Assembly (NCBI GenBank): GCA_023701285.1 | Contig: JAMPXH010000020.1 | Coordinates: 1 to 46,470, forward strand | Reading direction: 5' to 3' | DNA length: 46,470 nucleotides | From: Candidatus Didemnitutus sp. | GTDB taxonomy: Bacteria > Verrucomicrobiota > Verrucomicrobiia > Opitutales > Opitutaceae | In this document: positions 35,202-44,863 of the stretch, one piece after another | Layout: each line of letters begins with the position of its first letter | How positions within the stretch are numbered: position 1 is the first letter of the stretch | The notes under the pieces: generated by a model | Told to the model about the DNA's origin: nothing | What the model saw: the letters and a program-made list of their open reading frames with translations, nothing else | Databases searched by the model: none | Translations under genes and position numbers: made by a program

Positions 35202-35929
35202 CTTGTTTCATGAATGATAAACTTCTGTCAAGCGCTGTTCCGGCTCTGAGTCGCGGTCTCGATGTGGTCGAACACCTCGCGTCGACCGGTGCGTCCACGA
35301 CGCTTTCGCAGCTGGCCCGCAACATGGGGCGCAGCGTTTCCGAGATTCAGCGCACCGTCGGTTGTCTGCTCGAGCGCGGCTACCTGGTGCGCGACGACGC
35401 CGGGGTTCTCCGTCTCAGCAGCAAACTTTACCGTCTCGCGCAGGCGCATCCGCCGCACCGCGAATTGCTCGCGCGGGCGTATCCCGCGATGGCCGACTAC
35501 GCGCGCACGACCGGCGAATCGGTCCACCTCGCGATCCTCGCGGAAGGGAAGCTGCTGCTCGTCGCCGAAGCGCCCGGCACCGGACTCGCGCGCGTCAGCC
35601 TGCAACTCGGCGCCGTGCTCGATCCGGAGTTAACGGTTTCGGGCCGGCTGCTCCTTGCCTTCACCCCGCCGGCCCTGTCGGGCGTGACGCGCATCGCGCC
35701 GGCGGTGGCGAAGAAGATTCAAGCGATCCGCGCGCAGGGTCACGAATTCAGCGAGAGCGACTACGTCGAAGGCATCCTCGATCTCGGCGTGCCGATCCTG
35801 ACGCCGGAAGGCGAAGCGATTGCGGCGCTCACGACTTCGTGGCTGCCGTTGCGCAAGGCGAAGGTGCGCTGGACGGAGTTGCTCCCGCCCTTGCAGGAAT
35901 GCGCACGCCGCATCGCGGCGAATTACTGA
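35195..35929 (+). CDS. IclR-family transcriptional regulator
   Basis: This 244-residue (or 239-residue) regulator has an N-terminal winged helix ('TTLSQLARNMGRSVSEIQRT', 'LLERGYLVRDDAG') and a C-terminal effector domain ('ESVHLAILAEGKLLLVAEA', 'ELTVSGRLLLAF', 'YVEGILDLGVPILT'). IclR proteins in such loci usually respond to sugar-acid intermediates. The first ATG is at 35195. The ATG at 35210 ('MNDKLLSSAVPAL') is equally plausible and leaves more room between the divergent starts. It lies between, and probably controls, the two arms of the locus. It is 8 nt upstream of the mutarotase. Confidence 0.88.
   Translation: MITCFMNDKLLSSAVPALSRGLDVVEHLASTGASTTLSQLARNMGRSVSEIQRTVGCLLERGYLVRDDAGVLRLSSKLYRLAQAHPPHRELLARAYPAMADYARTTGESVHLAILAEGKLLLVAEAPGTGLARVSLQLGAVLDPELTVSGRLLLAFTPPALSGVTRIAPAVAKKIQAIRAQGHEFSESDYVEGILDLGVPILTPEGEAIAALTTSWLPLRKAKVRWTELLPPLQECARRIAANY
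35214..35225 (-). promoter_or_regulatory. GAAGTTTATCAT 12-mer, copy 1 (minus orientation)
   Basis: It reads GAAGTTTATCAT on the minus strand, pointing toward the lactonase operon. An exact copy precedes the mutarotase start. Confidence 0.45.
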
Positions 35930-35939
35930 AGTTTATCAT
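35928..35939 (+). promoter_or_regulatory. GAAGTTTATCAT 12-mer, copy 2 (plus orientation)
   Basis: It spans the IclR stop codon to the mutarotase start codon. The exact 12-base match to 35214-35225 suggests a second regulator site, overlapping the translation start. Confidence 0.45.
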
Positions 35940-36270
35940 GCAAAAACCACGCCGCTTCGGACAAGTCATCGGCATCGCCCCGGAGGCGATCGAAACCTAT
36001 TGCCGCTACCACGCCGCTCTCTGGCCGGATCTCGTGCCGGTGCTCAAGGAGGCGGGGCTCGCGAACTACTCGATCTTCCTCAAGGACGACCGGCTCTTCG
36101 CCTTCTTCGAATATCACGGCGAAAACTTCGAGCAGGACATGGCGAAGGTCGCAGCCCACCCGCGCATCAAGGAATGGTGGGCGATCATGGAGCCGATGCA
36201 GCGTCCGCTCGCCACCCGCGCTCCGGGCGAATGGTGGGCCAACATGCAGGAAGTTTTCCGTCTCGACTGA
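35938..36270 (+). CDS. L-rhamnose/L-fucose mutarotase-type protein
   Basis: The 110-residue protein matches the L-rhamnose mutarotase family (PF05336-like): 'YHAALWPDLVPVLKEAGLAN', 'YSIFLKDDRLFAFFEYHG' and 'WWAIMEPMQRPLATRAPGEW'. Such proteins interconvert sugar anomers, feeding the correct anomer to a dehydrogenase. It starts at the ATG at 35938, 8 nt after the IclR stop, and the FAH gene follows 9 nt later. In fucose oxidation loci a paralogue works on L-fucose. The specificity here is inferred from the fucose-dehydrogenase-like SDR. Confidence 0.87.
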   Translation: MQKPRRFGQVIGIAPEAIETYCRYHAALWPDLVPVLKEAGLANYSIFLKDDRLFAFFEYHGENFEQDMAKVAAHPRIKEWWAIMEPMQRPLATRAPGEWWANMQEVFRLD

Positions 36271-36279
36271 TCCGCTCTC

Positions 36280-37104
36280 ATGAAACTCCACCGCGCCACG
36301 AACGGGCTTTTCCTCGAAAACCAAGGACAATGGAGCCGGCTCTCCGTCGATTCGATCGACGCCGTCTTCAGCGCCACTGATCTGCCCGCGCTGCTCGCGC
36401 GCGCCGAGCGACTCTCCGCACCGCCGTTCTTCACTCCGCTCGCGCCGCTCGGTGCTCAGGAAGTCTGGGCCGCCGGCGTGACCTATTTCCGCAGCCGCAA
36501 CGCGCGCATCGAGGAGTCGAAGCAGGCCGGCGGCGGCGATTTCTACCAACGCGTCTACGAGGCCGATCGCCCGGAACTCTTCTTCAAGGCCACGCCCCAG
36601 CGGACCGTGGGACCGCGCCAACAGGTTCGCATCCGCGCCGACGCGAAATGGAACGTGCCGGAACCCGAGCTGACGCTCGCGGTGAACCGCGCCGGAAAAA
36701 TCTTCGGCTACACCATCGGCAACGACATGAGCTCGCGCGACATCGAGGCCGAGAACCCGCTCTACCTGCCGCAGGCGAAGGTCTACCAGGGCTGCGCGGC
36801 GATCGGACCGTCGATCCTGCTGAGCGACGCGCCGTTGCCGCCCGAGACCACGATCGAACTGAAAATTTCGCGCGCCAGCGCGGTCGCCTTCACCGGCGAA
36901 ACGCGCATCGACCAGATCAAGCGCAGCCTGCCTTCGCTCGTGGAATACCTGTTCCGCGACCAGGAGTTTCCCCACGGCTGCCTGCTCATGACCGGCACCG
37001 GCATTGTGCCGCCCGATTCCTTCACGCTCCAACCGGGCGATGAAATCTCCATCCGCATCGCGCCCATCGGCGAACTCGTCACAACCGTCGCTTCGCTGAA
37101 ATGA
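36280..37104 (+). CDS. FAH-family 2-keto-3-deoxy-sugar-acid dehydratase/hydrolase
   Basis: The 274-residue protein belongs to the fumarylacetoacetate hydrolase superfamily: '[18 protein letters not shown]', '[14 protein letters not shown]', '[13 protein letters not shown]' (metal Glu pair), '[18 protein letters not shown]' and 'YLPQAKVY'. This subtype resembles 2-keto-3-deoxy-D-arabinonate dehydratase, which produces 2-oxoglutarate semialdehyde. The next gene encodes the matching aldehyde dehydrogenase and overlaps by 4 nt. Together they would complete a Weimberg-type pentose route. An alternative is a diketo-acid hydrolase of the fucose pathway; the ALDH neighbour favours the dehydratase. 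Confidence 0.83.
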   Translation: MKLHRATNGLFLENQGQWSRLSVDSIDAVFSATDLPALLARAERLSAPPFFTPLAPLGAQEVWAAGVTYFRSRNARIEESKQAGGGDFYQRVYEADRPELFFKATPQRTVGPRQQVRIRADAKWNVPEPELTLAVNRAGKIFGYTIGNDMSSRDIEAENPLYLPQAKVYQGCAAIGPSILLSDAPLPPETTIELKISRASAVAFTGETRIDQIKRSLPSLVEYLFRDQEFPHGCLLMTGTGIVPPDSFTLQPGDEISIRIAPIGELVTTVASLK

Positions 37105-38702
37105 ACCTGCACGGGCTCAGCCTGATCCTTGGACAAACCACGCGCCCGGGCGGCAGGACTTTCCATGCCGTCGACGCCCGCATTGGCGGCGCCCTGGCTG
37201 AAGTGTTTCACGAGGCGTCCTCCGACGACGCGCGCGCTGCGGGCGATGCCGCCGCGTCGGCCTGCGCGGATTATGCGGCGCTCCCCGCGGAGCGGCGCGC
37301 GCTTTTCCTCGAGCGAATCGCGACCGAGATCGAGGCTCTGGGCGATTCGTTGCTCGACCGCTGCCAAGCGGAGACCGGTTTGCCGCTCGCGCGTTTGCAA
37401 GGCGAGCGCGCACGCACGTGCGGACAGCTTCGTCTCTTTGCCGGGCTCGTGCGCGAAGGCTCCTGGGTGGACGCGCGGATCGATCCCGCGCTGCCGGAGC
37501 GCACGCCGCTGCCACGCCCCGACCTGCGTCGCATGCTCGTGCCGCTCGGCCCCGTCGTCGTGTTCGGCTCGAGTAATTTTCCCTTCGCATTCTCCGTGGC
37601 CGGCGGCGACACCGCGTCGGCGCTCGCGGCGGGCTGCCCCGTCATCGTCAAGGCGCACCGCTCGCACCCGGGCACTTCGGAACGGGTCGCCACCGCGGTG
37701 CTGCGCGCCGTCGCCGCCTGCGAGGTTCCTGCCGGCGTTTTCTCGCTCCTCCACGGCGGTGGCGCGACCATCGGCGTCGAGCTCGTGAAACATCCGGCGA
37801 CGGCGGCCGTCGGCTTCACCGGTTCGCACGCCGCCGGGCGGGCATTGTGCGACGCCGCCGCGGCGCGACCTTGTCCGATCCCGGTTTTCGCCGAGATGAG
37901 CAGCCTCAATCCGCTCGTGATCCTGCCGGGCGCGCTGCGCAGCCGGCCGGTCGCGATCGCGCAGGGACTCTGCGCGTCGTTCACGCTCGGGGTGGGACAA
38001 TTCTGCACCAAACCCGGACTCGTCTTCACGCTCGCCGGAGCGGGACTCGAGGAATTCACGCGCCAGCTCGGTGAGTCGGTGCGCGCCTGTAGTGCCGCAC
38101 CCATGCTGAGCCCGTCGATTCGCACGGAATTTCTCAAGCACCGGGCGGAAGTGAGCGGCGTGCCCGGCGTCCGCCTGCTCGCCAGCGCGCCGGCCCCGGA
38201 ACGCCCGACCGACGGCGAGCCGAGCGTCGTCACGACGACGGCGGAAACGTTCCTGATAAATCCGCGCCTCGCGACCGAGGTGTTCGGGCCGTTCACCGTT
38301 GTCGTCGTCGCGCAATCCTTCGCCGACCTTCGCCGCTGCCTGGAAACGTTGGACGGACAGTTGACCGCCACCTTGCAGGCCGATCCGGCGGACAACGCGT
38401 CCGCGCGGGCGTTGTTGCCCTTGCTGACGCGGCGGGCGGGGCGCGTTGTGATGAACGGATTTCCCACCGGAGTCGAAGTCTGCCCCGCGATGCAACACGG
38501 CGGCCCCCATCCCGCCACCAGCGACGCGCGCTTCACGTCCGTCGGCACCGCGGCGATCCTCCGCTTCGCCCGGCCCGTGTGTTTTCAAAATCTCGCGCCC
38601 GAGCTGTTGCCGCCGGAGCTGCAGGACCAGAATCCGCGCGGCTTGATGCGGCTGATCGATGGCACGCCGACGCGCGAACCGCTGCAAGGCCCGCGCCGCT
38701 GA
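37101..38702 (+). CDS. Aldehyde dehydrogenase, 2-oxoglutarate-semialdehyde (2,5-dioxovalerate) type
   Basis: The 533-residue NADP+-type ALDH contains the cofactor segment '[20 protein letters not shown]', the catalytic Cys in '[11 protein letters not shown]', '[14 protein letters not shown]' and '[19 protein letters not shown]'. This group includes type III alpha-ketoglutaric semialdehyde dehydrogenases. The product would be 2-oxoglutarate. It overlaps the FAH gene by 4 nt (ATGA) and ends the plus-strand operon, 5 nt before a convergent gene. The subfamily call is from motif memory and gene context. Confidence 0.88.
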   Translation: MNLHGLSLILGQTTRPGGRTFHAVDARIGGALAEVFHEASSDDARAAGDAAASACADYAALPAERRALFLERIATEIEALGDSLLDRCQAETGLPLARLQGERARTCGQLRLFAGLVREGSWVDARIDPALPERTPLPRPDLRRMLVPLGPVVVFGSSNFPFAFSVAGGDTASALAAGCPVIVKAHRSHPGTSERVATAVLRAVAACEVPAGVFSLLHGGGATIGVELVKHPATAAVGFTGSHAAGRALCDAAAARPCPIPVFAEMSSLNPLVILPGALRSRPVAIAQGLCASFTLGVGQFCTKPGLVFTLAGAGLEEFTRQLGESVRACSAAPMLSPSIRTEFLKHRAEVSGVPGVRLLASAPAPERPTDGEPSVVTTTAETFLINPRLATEVFGPFTVVVVAQSFADLRRCLETLDGQLTATLQADPADNASARALLPLLTRRAGRVVMNGFPTGVEVCPAMQHGGPHPATSDARFTSVGTAAILRFARPVCFQNLAPELLPPELQDQNPRGLMRLIDGTPTREPLQGPRR

Positions 38703-38707
38703 CCCGC

Positions 38708-40714
38708 TCAATCGCGCTCAGGCGTGAAGAGTCCGAGCCGCGACCGGCTGAAATAGATCAGCCGGCCGTCCTCGCGCCCGACGATCAGGCACGGCTCGCC
38801 AGCGAGCACGCCGACGCTCGGCGCGCATTCGTGCTGACCGAAGTAAAGCGGTTGCCCGTCATGCGTGAGGACGGCGGGTCGGGCGAACTTCGGTTCCTGT
38901 TCGTTGCCGACATTGCGCAGAAACAGGACGGCCGCTCCCGGTAGTCCCAGCGCCTGCGGCAACCCGCGTTTTGGCTCAGGCACCGAGCCGTGACGCGGCG
39001 TGCCGAGCAGCAAATCTTTCACGCCGTCGCCGTCCCAATCCGTGAGCAGGATCTTGGTGCGGCCCGTGCCGCCGGCGCTGAGAAAATTCGCGGAGATCGC
39101 ACGTCCGTCCTCCAAAAGCAGGCGCCCGCCATCGGCGAGATGTCGGTCGTCCATTCGCCAATAGAGATGCAGGCAATCGTCATCATCGAGCGCGATGTAA
39201 GCCATCCGCCCGTCCAGCAGCCCCGCGCCAGGCCGGCATCGCCACGTGCCGCGCAACTCGAGGCCGTCGAGGAGCAGCGATTGTTCCGCGCGCAAATGGA
39301 CCGTGTCCCGTTGCCGGGACCACAGCACGTGCCGCGCAGTCGCGCTGCTCGCGACCATCTCCGGCGCCCCGTCGCCGTTCCAATCGACGGCGGTGGGCGA
39401 CAGATAGCCCCACCGCGCCTCGGCCGGGCCCTGAATGCTGCCGCGCGCGCCGGGTTGCACGTGGATCTCCCCTCCATTGGCCCGCAGCGCCACGGGTGCG
39501 GCAAATGCCGGCGCCCGCGGCGTGCCTTCGTTCCGGAAAAGCAGGAGCCGGCCCTCGGAATTGCCGACCACCAGATCGGTCAGTCCGTCACGGTCCCAAT
39601 CGACGAGGTTCGGCACCGGCAGCGAGCCTGCATAAAGCTCCGCGTTTTCCTGCAGCAGCGGAACGGGCGGTCGAAACGTGGGCGCGCCGCCGGTGTCGCG
39701 CAGGCCCGTGGAACGATAGAAATACAGCGCGCCTTCGCCGCCGACGATGAGGCCGAAACCACGACCGTCGGCGCGTGGATACGCAACCAAGTCCCCGCCG
39801 CACGTCGGATGGCGCAAGACTTCTCCGTTGTCGTCGCGCAGCCAGCGCCGTGGCGAAAACCGCAGCCCGTCGGCCGCTTCGTTCCGATAAAACAGCAGGT
39901 CGCCAAACCATGTGCCCGCGACGAAACCGGCCGGTTCGTCCTTTGCTGCCGGCAAGCGCGTGAGCGCGCCGCCGCGCAGCAGAATTTCGCGTTCGCTGGC
40001 GGAGATGCGGCGGAAGTTTTCCGTCGCGCCCTCGGCCAATCCCCGCGCGCAACGAACTGCATAAAACGCCAGATACGGATAACCGCCCGTCCAGCGCCCG
40101 GAGCCGTCAAACGGCACATACGCCGGATCACGCCAATCCGGCGACTTCGGCCGATACGGCGCTCCGTCGCTGATCGCCATCAACAAATCGACCGAGCCGT
40201 CGGCGTTGGGCAGCGCCAGCAAGCTCGAGGGCGCGCGCGGCAGACCCGCGAGCCGAATGCGGCTGTGCGCGACAAAACGATGTTCCTTCGGCGCGAAACG
40301 CTGCACCTGCACTTCGTGCGCGCCCGCCACGAGAAGATACAGTGTGGAATCGAGCTCGAGCATCGTGACGGCTGCCGTCGGTAATTCCTTGGCCTGCTCG
40401 GTCGGAATTTTCCGCGGTGCACCGAACACGGGCGTGCCGTCCGCGCTTTCACTGCGCCAAGGAAGAAGAAAAAGCCCGGCGGGGTGACTGAAGCGACCTG
40501 CGATGACGAAGAGATCTGGTTCCGTGGCGCCGCTGACGCGTGCGACTCCGACCGGACGTGAACTCAAACCCACGGCGAGCGCACCGCGTCCATCGGCGGC
40601 ACCTACGCGCAGCGGCTCGCCGTTCGACAACGCGGGTTGGGCCAAGGCCGCTGCGACAGCGGACACGCCAAGCAGGGCCGCAATCCAGAGCGATGGAAGT
40701 CGTCGGAAGAGCAT
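38708..40714 (-). CDS. Secreted FG-GAP/VCBS repeat protein
   Basis: The 668-residue exported protein (signal 'LWIAALLGVSAVAAALA') contains repeats with Ca-binding-like Asp motifs: 'DWDRDGLTDLVVGNSEGRLL', 'DWNGDGAPEMVASS' and 'DWDGDGVKDLLLGT'. These are typical of FG-GAP/VCBS beta-propellers that bind carbohydrate or protein, or support lyase domains. No catalytic domain is recognised. It is 13 nt downstream of the sialate O-acetylesterase-like gene in the same direction, so a surface glycan-binding role in that cluster is plausible. Confidence 0.85.
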   Translation of the reverse strand: MLFRRLPSLWIAALLGVSAVAAALAQPALSNGEPLRVGAADGRGALAVGLSSRPVGVARVSGATEPDLFVIAGRFSHPAGLFLLPWRSESADGTPVFGAPRKIPTEQAKELPTAAVTMLELDSTLYLLVAGAHEVQVQRFAPKEHRFVAHSRIRLAGLPRAPSSLLALPNADGSVDLLMAISDGAPYRPKSPDWRDPAYVPFDGSGRWTGGYPYLAFYAVRCARGLAEGATENFRRISASEREILLRGGALTRLPAAKDEPAGFVAGTWFGDLLFYRNEAADGLRFSPRRWLRDDNGEVLRHPTCGGDLVAYPRADGRGFGLIVGGEGALYFYRSTGLRDTGGAPTFRPPVPLLQENAELYAGSLPVPNLVDWDRDGLTDLVVGNSEGRLLLFRNEGTPRAPAFAAPVALRANGGEIHVQPGARGSIQGPAEARWGYLSPTAVDWNGDGAPEMVASSATARHVLWSRQRDTVHLRAEQSLLLDGLELRGTWRCRPGAGLLDGRMAYIALDDDDCLHLYWRMDDRHLADGGRLLLEDGRAISANFLSAGGTGRTKILLTDWDGDGVKDLLLGTPRHGSVPEPKRGLPQALGLPGAAVLFLRNVGNEQEPKFARPAVLTHDGQPLYFGQHECAPSVGVLAGEPCLIVGREDGRLIYFSRSRLGLFTPERD

Positions 40715-40727
40715 CGAATTTCAAAGC

Positions 40728-42302
40728 TCACCAATCATCGGAGCGAAAAGGCGCGGCCGGCAATCCCGCGGCATTAAAGAGACAGGCGTCGGGCGTGTTG
40801 TGCCAGGCATAGCGCACGGCGACCGGTGACTTCACGCTGAGCGCGGAAACAAACACCGTTTCGCCCTCGATGCCCGCCTCCGCCGGCATGAAGCGCCGCG
40901 CTTCGCCCGCGATCTCGAAGCCGGCCAACGCCCTGCCATTCGCATGCAGGCCGGCCGCGTGGTTGAAGTGCAGGCGCACGCCGCCTTCCTCCGGTCGCGC
41001 GAAGGCGAACTGCGGTCCGCTGCATTCGACCGCGCGTCCGTCCTGCAAAGCGGACGCGAGCAACGCGAACCGCCGTCCGACTTCCTGCTTGTTGAGCGGG
41101 TGAATGTTGTCCGGTTCGCCGATGTCGATCGTCACGACCATGCCGGTGTGCGGCAGCTTGAGAGCGCGCGACTGCGCCTCGCGAAGAAAAGCCCACTCCT
41201 GCTGCGTCGGATCGAATTTCCGGACGCAGTTCGCGATTTGGGCGAAGTAGAACGGCAGGTCCGGCCGGCCGAAATCCGTGCGCCACTGCGCAATCATCGC
41301 GGGAAAGAGCGTGCGATACTCTTGATGCCCGATCGCGCCGAGGTAGCGGTCGCCGTTGCCCTCGCCCTGATACCAGATGACGCCGCACAGCGCATAGGGA
41401 ACGAGCGGGTGAATCATCGCGTTGTAGAGGCTCGCCGGCTGCCAGCGGCTGCCGGGCCCCTCCGGCGCCGGCGGCTTGCGCGCGGGAAACGGCTTGCCGG
41501 CTTCCTTCGCCTTCTCCGCCGCCGCGGTCCACGCCGCGAGCGCCTTCTCATGGTCGGCCTGCTTGCGCGAGTGGGCCGCGAGAAGGTTTTCCCAATGGCT
41601 GCGAATCACCGGATACGCCGGCTCGGCTTTCAGCGCCGGCTCCGACAGCCACGACTCGATCACGGTGCCGCCGTAGGAACTGTTGATCAGGCCGATCGGC
41701 ACGCCGCGTTCCTGCCAAAGCGCGCGCCCGAAGAAATACGCCACGCCGGAGAACTCGCCCACGGTGTCGGGCGAGCAGGCGTTCCACTCGCCGCGGGCGT
41801 CAAACGCCGGCTCGGCCGAGACGGAACGGGGAATCTTGAACTGCCGGATCAGCGGGAAATTCGCGGCAGCGATCTCCTTCTCCGCGTCGCGCGATTGGCT
41901 GACTTTCCACTCCATGTTGGACTGGCCGGAGCAAAGCCATACATCGCCGACCAGCACGTCACGCACCTCGACCACGCCGCTGCCCGCGACGCGCAGCACG
42001 GCCGGCTCCGCCGAGGCGCGCTCGGCTTGCAGCGTCACGCGCCATGCTCCGCTCTCATCCGCGATGGCATCCGCCTTTTGGGCGCGAAAGGAGACGGTGA
42101 CGCGTTCTCCCGGCGCTCCGCGTCCCCAAACCGGCAGCGGCTTGTCGCGCTGCAACACCGCGCCGTCGCGAAACAGCGGCGCGAGCTGAATCCCGGCGGC
42201 AGCGAACCCCGCTGCGCCCAGCGCCAGCGCGCCGCCCACCAAGCTGCGCAAGACGGCCGCCAACCGGCGGGAAGGAAAGCGAACGAGATCGAGGGTGCTC
42301 AT
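40728..42302 (-). CDS. Sialate O-acetylesterase-like SGNH hydrolase
   Basis: The 524-residue secreted esterase shows the family signature 'LVGDVWLCSGQSNMEW' (nucleophile Ser128) and 'LCGVIWYQGEGNGDRYLGAI'. The His motif 'DNIHPLNKQEVGRRFA' and the segment 'GLINSSYGGTVIESWLS' are also present. The N-terminus has a hydrophobic signal region. I start at the ATG at 42300-42302. Enzymes of this family remove O-acetyl groups from sialic acids, but relatives act on xylan or rhamnogalacturonan acetyl groups. Neighbouring sialidase-like genes make a sialic or acetylated glycan target plausible. Confidence 0.9.
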   Translation of the reverse strand: MSTLDLVRFPSRRLAAVLRSLVGGALALGAAGFAAAGIQLAPLFRDGAVLQRDKPLPVWGRGAPGERVTVSFRAQKADAIADESGAWRVTLQAERASAEPAVLRVAGSGVVEVRDVLVGDVWLCSGQSNMEWKVSQSRDAEKEIAAANFPLIRQFKIPRSVSAEPAFDARGEWNACSPDTVGEFSGVAYFFGRALWQERGVPIGLINSSYGGTVIESWLSEPALKAEPAYPVIRSHWENLLAAHSRKQADHEKALAAWTAAAEKAKEAGKPFPARKPPAPEGPGSRWQPASLYNAMIHPLVPYALCGVIWYQGEGNGDRYLGAIGHQEYRTLFPAMIAQWRTDFGRPDLPFYFAQIANCVRKFDPTQQEWAFLREAQSRALKLPHTGMVVTIDIGEPDNIHPLNKQEVGRRFALLASALQDGRAVECSGPQFAFARPEEGGVRLHFNHAAGLHANGRALAGFEIAGEARRFMPAEAGIEGETVFVSALSVKSPVAVRYAWHNTPDACLFNAAGLPAAPFRSDDW

Positions 42303-42328
42303 GGATAAAAAGGAGCCAGAGGGGGATT

Positions 42329-44842
42329 TCAGGGCGCGAGGGAGATTCTGAGGCGGAAAAAGCCCGTGTGGGAAGCTGTGATGACGGAGGCGCGCCAGAG
42401 TTCGCTTTGGGCGGAGACGCTGACGCGCTCGAGCGCGACGTCCGACGCATCCCAATGCTCCAAGTCGGATGAAAATTCCGCCGCATAGGTCACATCCGCC
42501 CGGTCGCGCGGTCGGCGGAAAGAACATGACCAGCCCTCGGGCTCGCGCTGGGGCGTTGTCCCGGCGTCTGCATCGGCCGAACGTGGGGCGGAACCAAGCG
42601 CGTATTCGAGGAGGTTGGAGCGCGCATCGCCGTCCGGGTCGGCGTCGGCACCCGAAAGCAGTGGCTCGGCGAGTTCGCTGGAGTTCCAGTGCTCGCTGCG
42701 CCAGAAAGCGAAGCTCGTCGTCGCGACAAAAGTGCGTTCGACCGGCGTCGCGGGCAGGTAGACGTCGTTGCCGGGCTGAGTGGCGCGAACGGTGACGACG
42801 CCCGGGCTGGTGACCACGAGCGTGTCTTCCTCGATGTGCGCGGGACCTGAGATCACTTGCAGCGCGACGGACAGGCCAGACGAGGCGGTCGCGACCAACG
42901 GAATCGCTTCGGCGGCAAAAGGCCGGTCGGCGATGGCGTCGAATTCAATTTCCTGGGGCGCAGGTCCGGTCGCCGGATACCAAATCGTTCGCGCGATGTG
43001 CTGTTCAGGGCGACGCGGGGTGCAGTAATAGTAGAGAATGGCAAGCCCGCCGTCGTCGCGCGGCAGCACGCGCGTGTAGCCGATGTCGGTGTTCAACGCG
43101 TCGTCGCGCAAACGGATTTCCGGCGACCAGGTTCGGCCGCCATCATCGCTCAATTTCGCGCGCAAGCCGAGGTCGGATTGGGAGTTGCGGCGCGAGCAAT
43201 AGACCGCGGCGATTTTTGCGCCGCCCAAGGCGACGAGCGTCACCGGATTGTGCGCGCCGGATTCGAGTTGTCCCAGAAAGGTCCACGACGCGGCTTCGTC
43301 GCTCGATTCGTAGAGATCGGTCCATTTTAAATCGCGGGTCGAGCCGTTCTGCTGGAATCGATAACGCTTTCGGATCGCGGCGACGCAGCGGTTTCCGATC
43401 CGCACGGCCGAGGGCATGACGGCGGAGGAGCCGGCCAGCGCGCCCGGATAAGTGCCGGGGTCGTCGCCGATCTGGGAGAGAAAAGCCGTGGTGGTGCTGT
43501 CGCCGTCGCTGGTGGCCCGCACGACGTAGGAACGGCCCCAGTCGTCGTTCGTTGCCGTGCTCATCAGGAACCAAAGCGCCTCGTGGTCGCTCAACGGCAG
43601 GTAACTCGTGCGCGCGCGGACGTTGGCGTCGAGCAGCGCGGGAATCCGATAAGGTGGTGTCCACGACTGGCCGCGGTCCGTCGATGCGTAAAGAATCTGT
43701 CCGCGCAGCTTCAGCGCGAAATCCGGATGCGAGAAATCGAGCGCCGTGACCGGTGAAAGAATGGCGCTACCCGGGACGTCGGCCTGCGGCTTAACTTCGG
43801 GATGCATTTCCGGTTGCCACGTGGCGCCTCCATCGTGACTGCGCGCAAACACGACGGAGAGCGGCGGAACGTAATGGTGCAGCGTCTCCGAGTCCTCCGT
43901 CCACGGCGCGACGTTGAAGCAGACGAGCATTTCCTCGCCCCAAGCCCACGCGCCTTCGTTTGCCGGCCAGGCGGCAAAAGTTCCGGGTGCGTAATAGGCG
44001 AGGCCGTGCGTCAGCGAGTCGACGTGCACGAGGCGAAGGTTGGAGAGCGTCACTTCGCTCATGCCGCCGGTCGTTGCATGTTCGAAAACGGAAAAGCCGA
44101 TCGTGTCGAAGCCGCTCACGGCGGCCGAGGCATCGACTGTTTCGCAGACGAGCAGCGCCGGCATGCCGGCGGACCAGATTTCGGCGCGGAGGTGCACGGC
44201 TTCGCCCCGTCGGTCGAGGCGGAGCCGGGCCGAGTGGCGCACCTGCGGTGCGATGGTTTGCTCATTGGAGAACGGTCCGGCGAAGGCGAGGCGCGCGAAC
44301 GCCGTGCTCGACGTCAGAAAGCGATGTATCCCGGTCCGCTCGACCCATTCGAGCGTCGGCGCGCCGAGCGAAGCGGCGGGGACATAGGCGGGATTGAGAT
44401 TCACCGCGTAACCGCGCGAGCTGTTGCCAGCGTTATGCACGTTCCCGCCATCCTGCGTGAAGCGATTGGCCGACAGGTCGAGCGAATCGAAGACGCCGGC
44501 GCGAAACGCCACGCCGCTGCCACCCAGGTCGCCGCGGCAAGCGAAGTCGAACGTCAGGACCAGCGCTTGTCCGTTTTCCAACTGCACGCGCGGGAAATGC
44601 GCGCCGAGCGAGCGCGCCGCCGAGCCATCCGTGCCGAGGGTGCTCAAGGTCAACTCGCCGGCCGCGACGCTGACGATCCCGGTTGTGTGCGAGGCGTGCC
44701 ACGCCAGCGAAGCGGGCAACGCAGGCGTTGCCCGCTCGCCGTCGGTAAAGCGTTCGATGAAGACAGTTGCGGCGCCGCCCGAGACGGTCGAGGCGGCAAG
44801 GGCGAGCAAGCCGCCAAGAAAAATCCGGAAAACGCCTCTCAT
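42329..44842 (-). CDS. Secreted sialidase-like protein with lectin domain and verrucomicrobial C-terminal module
   Basis: The 837-residue protein has a signal peptide ('FLGGLLALAASTVSGGAA') and an N-terminal concanavalin-like domain (about 30-280: 'LTFDFACRGDLGGSGVAFRA', 'GFSVFEHATTGGMSEVTLSN'). A BNR propeller follows with four Asp-boxes: 'SHDGGATWQPEM', 'STDRGQSWTPPY', 'SSDEAASWTF' and 'SDDGGRTWSPEI'. After the propeller ends near 'IARTIWYP', a further region closes with 'ADPDGDARSNLLEYALG', also seen on the protein at 21064. It has a paralogue immediately downstream in the sequence (44864). Sialidase activity is not established; key Arg triad residues were not mapped. Confidence 0.86.
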   Translation of the reverse strand: MRGVFRIFLGGLLALAASTVSGGAATVFIERFTDGERATPALPASLAWHASHTTGIVSVAAGELTLSTLGTDGSAARSLGAHFPRVQLENGQALVLTFDFACRGDLGGSGVAFRAGVFDSLDLSANRFTQDGGNVHNAGNSSRGYAVNLNPAYVPAASLGAPTLEWVERTGIHRFLTSSTAFARLAFAGPFSNEQTIAPQVRHSARLRLDRRGEAVHLRAEIWSAGMPALLVCETVDASAAVSGFDTIGFSVFEHATTGGMSEVTLSNLRLVHVDSLTHGLAYYAPGTFAAWPANEGAWAWGEEMLVCFNVAPWTEDSETLHHYVPPLSVVFARSHDGGATWQPEMHPEVKPQADVPGSAILSPVTALDFSHPDFALKLRGQILYASTDRGQSWTPPYRIPALLDANVRARTSYLPLSDHEALWFLMSTATNDDWGRSYVVRATSDGDSTTTAFLSQIGDDPGTYPGALAGSSAVMPSAVRIGNRCVAAIRKRYRFQQNGSTRDLKWTDLYESSDEAASWTFLGQLESGAHNPVTLVALGGAKIAAVYCSRRNSQSDLGLRAKLSDDGGRTWSPEIRLRDDALNTDIGYTRVLPRDDGGLAILYYYCTPRRPEQHIARTIWYPATGPAPQEIEFDAIADRPFAAEAIPLVATASSGLSVALQVISGPAHIEEDTLVVTSPGVVTVRATQPGNDVYLPATPVERTFVATTSFAFWRSEHWNSSELAEPLLSGADADPDGDARSNLLEYALGSAPRSADADAGTTPQREPEGWSCSFRRPRDRADVTYAAEFSSDLEHWDASDVALERVSVSAQSELWRASVITASHTGFFRLRISLAP

Positions 44843-44863
44843 GTCATTTAGTCACCGCAGCGA

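Noticed and set aside
35226-35231. TTGACA hexamer on the minus strand as a lactonase promoter -35 box
   Set aside because: No good -10 element lies 16-18 nt downstream (AAACAA at that spacing), so a promoter call is not supported.
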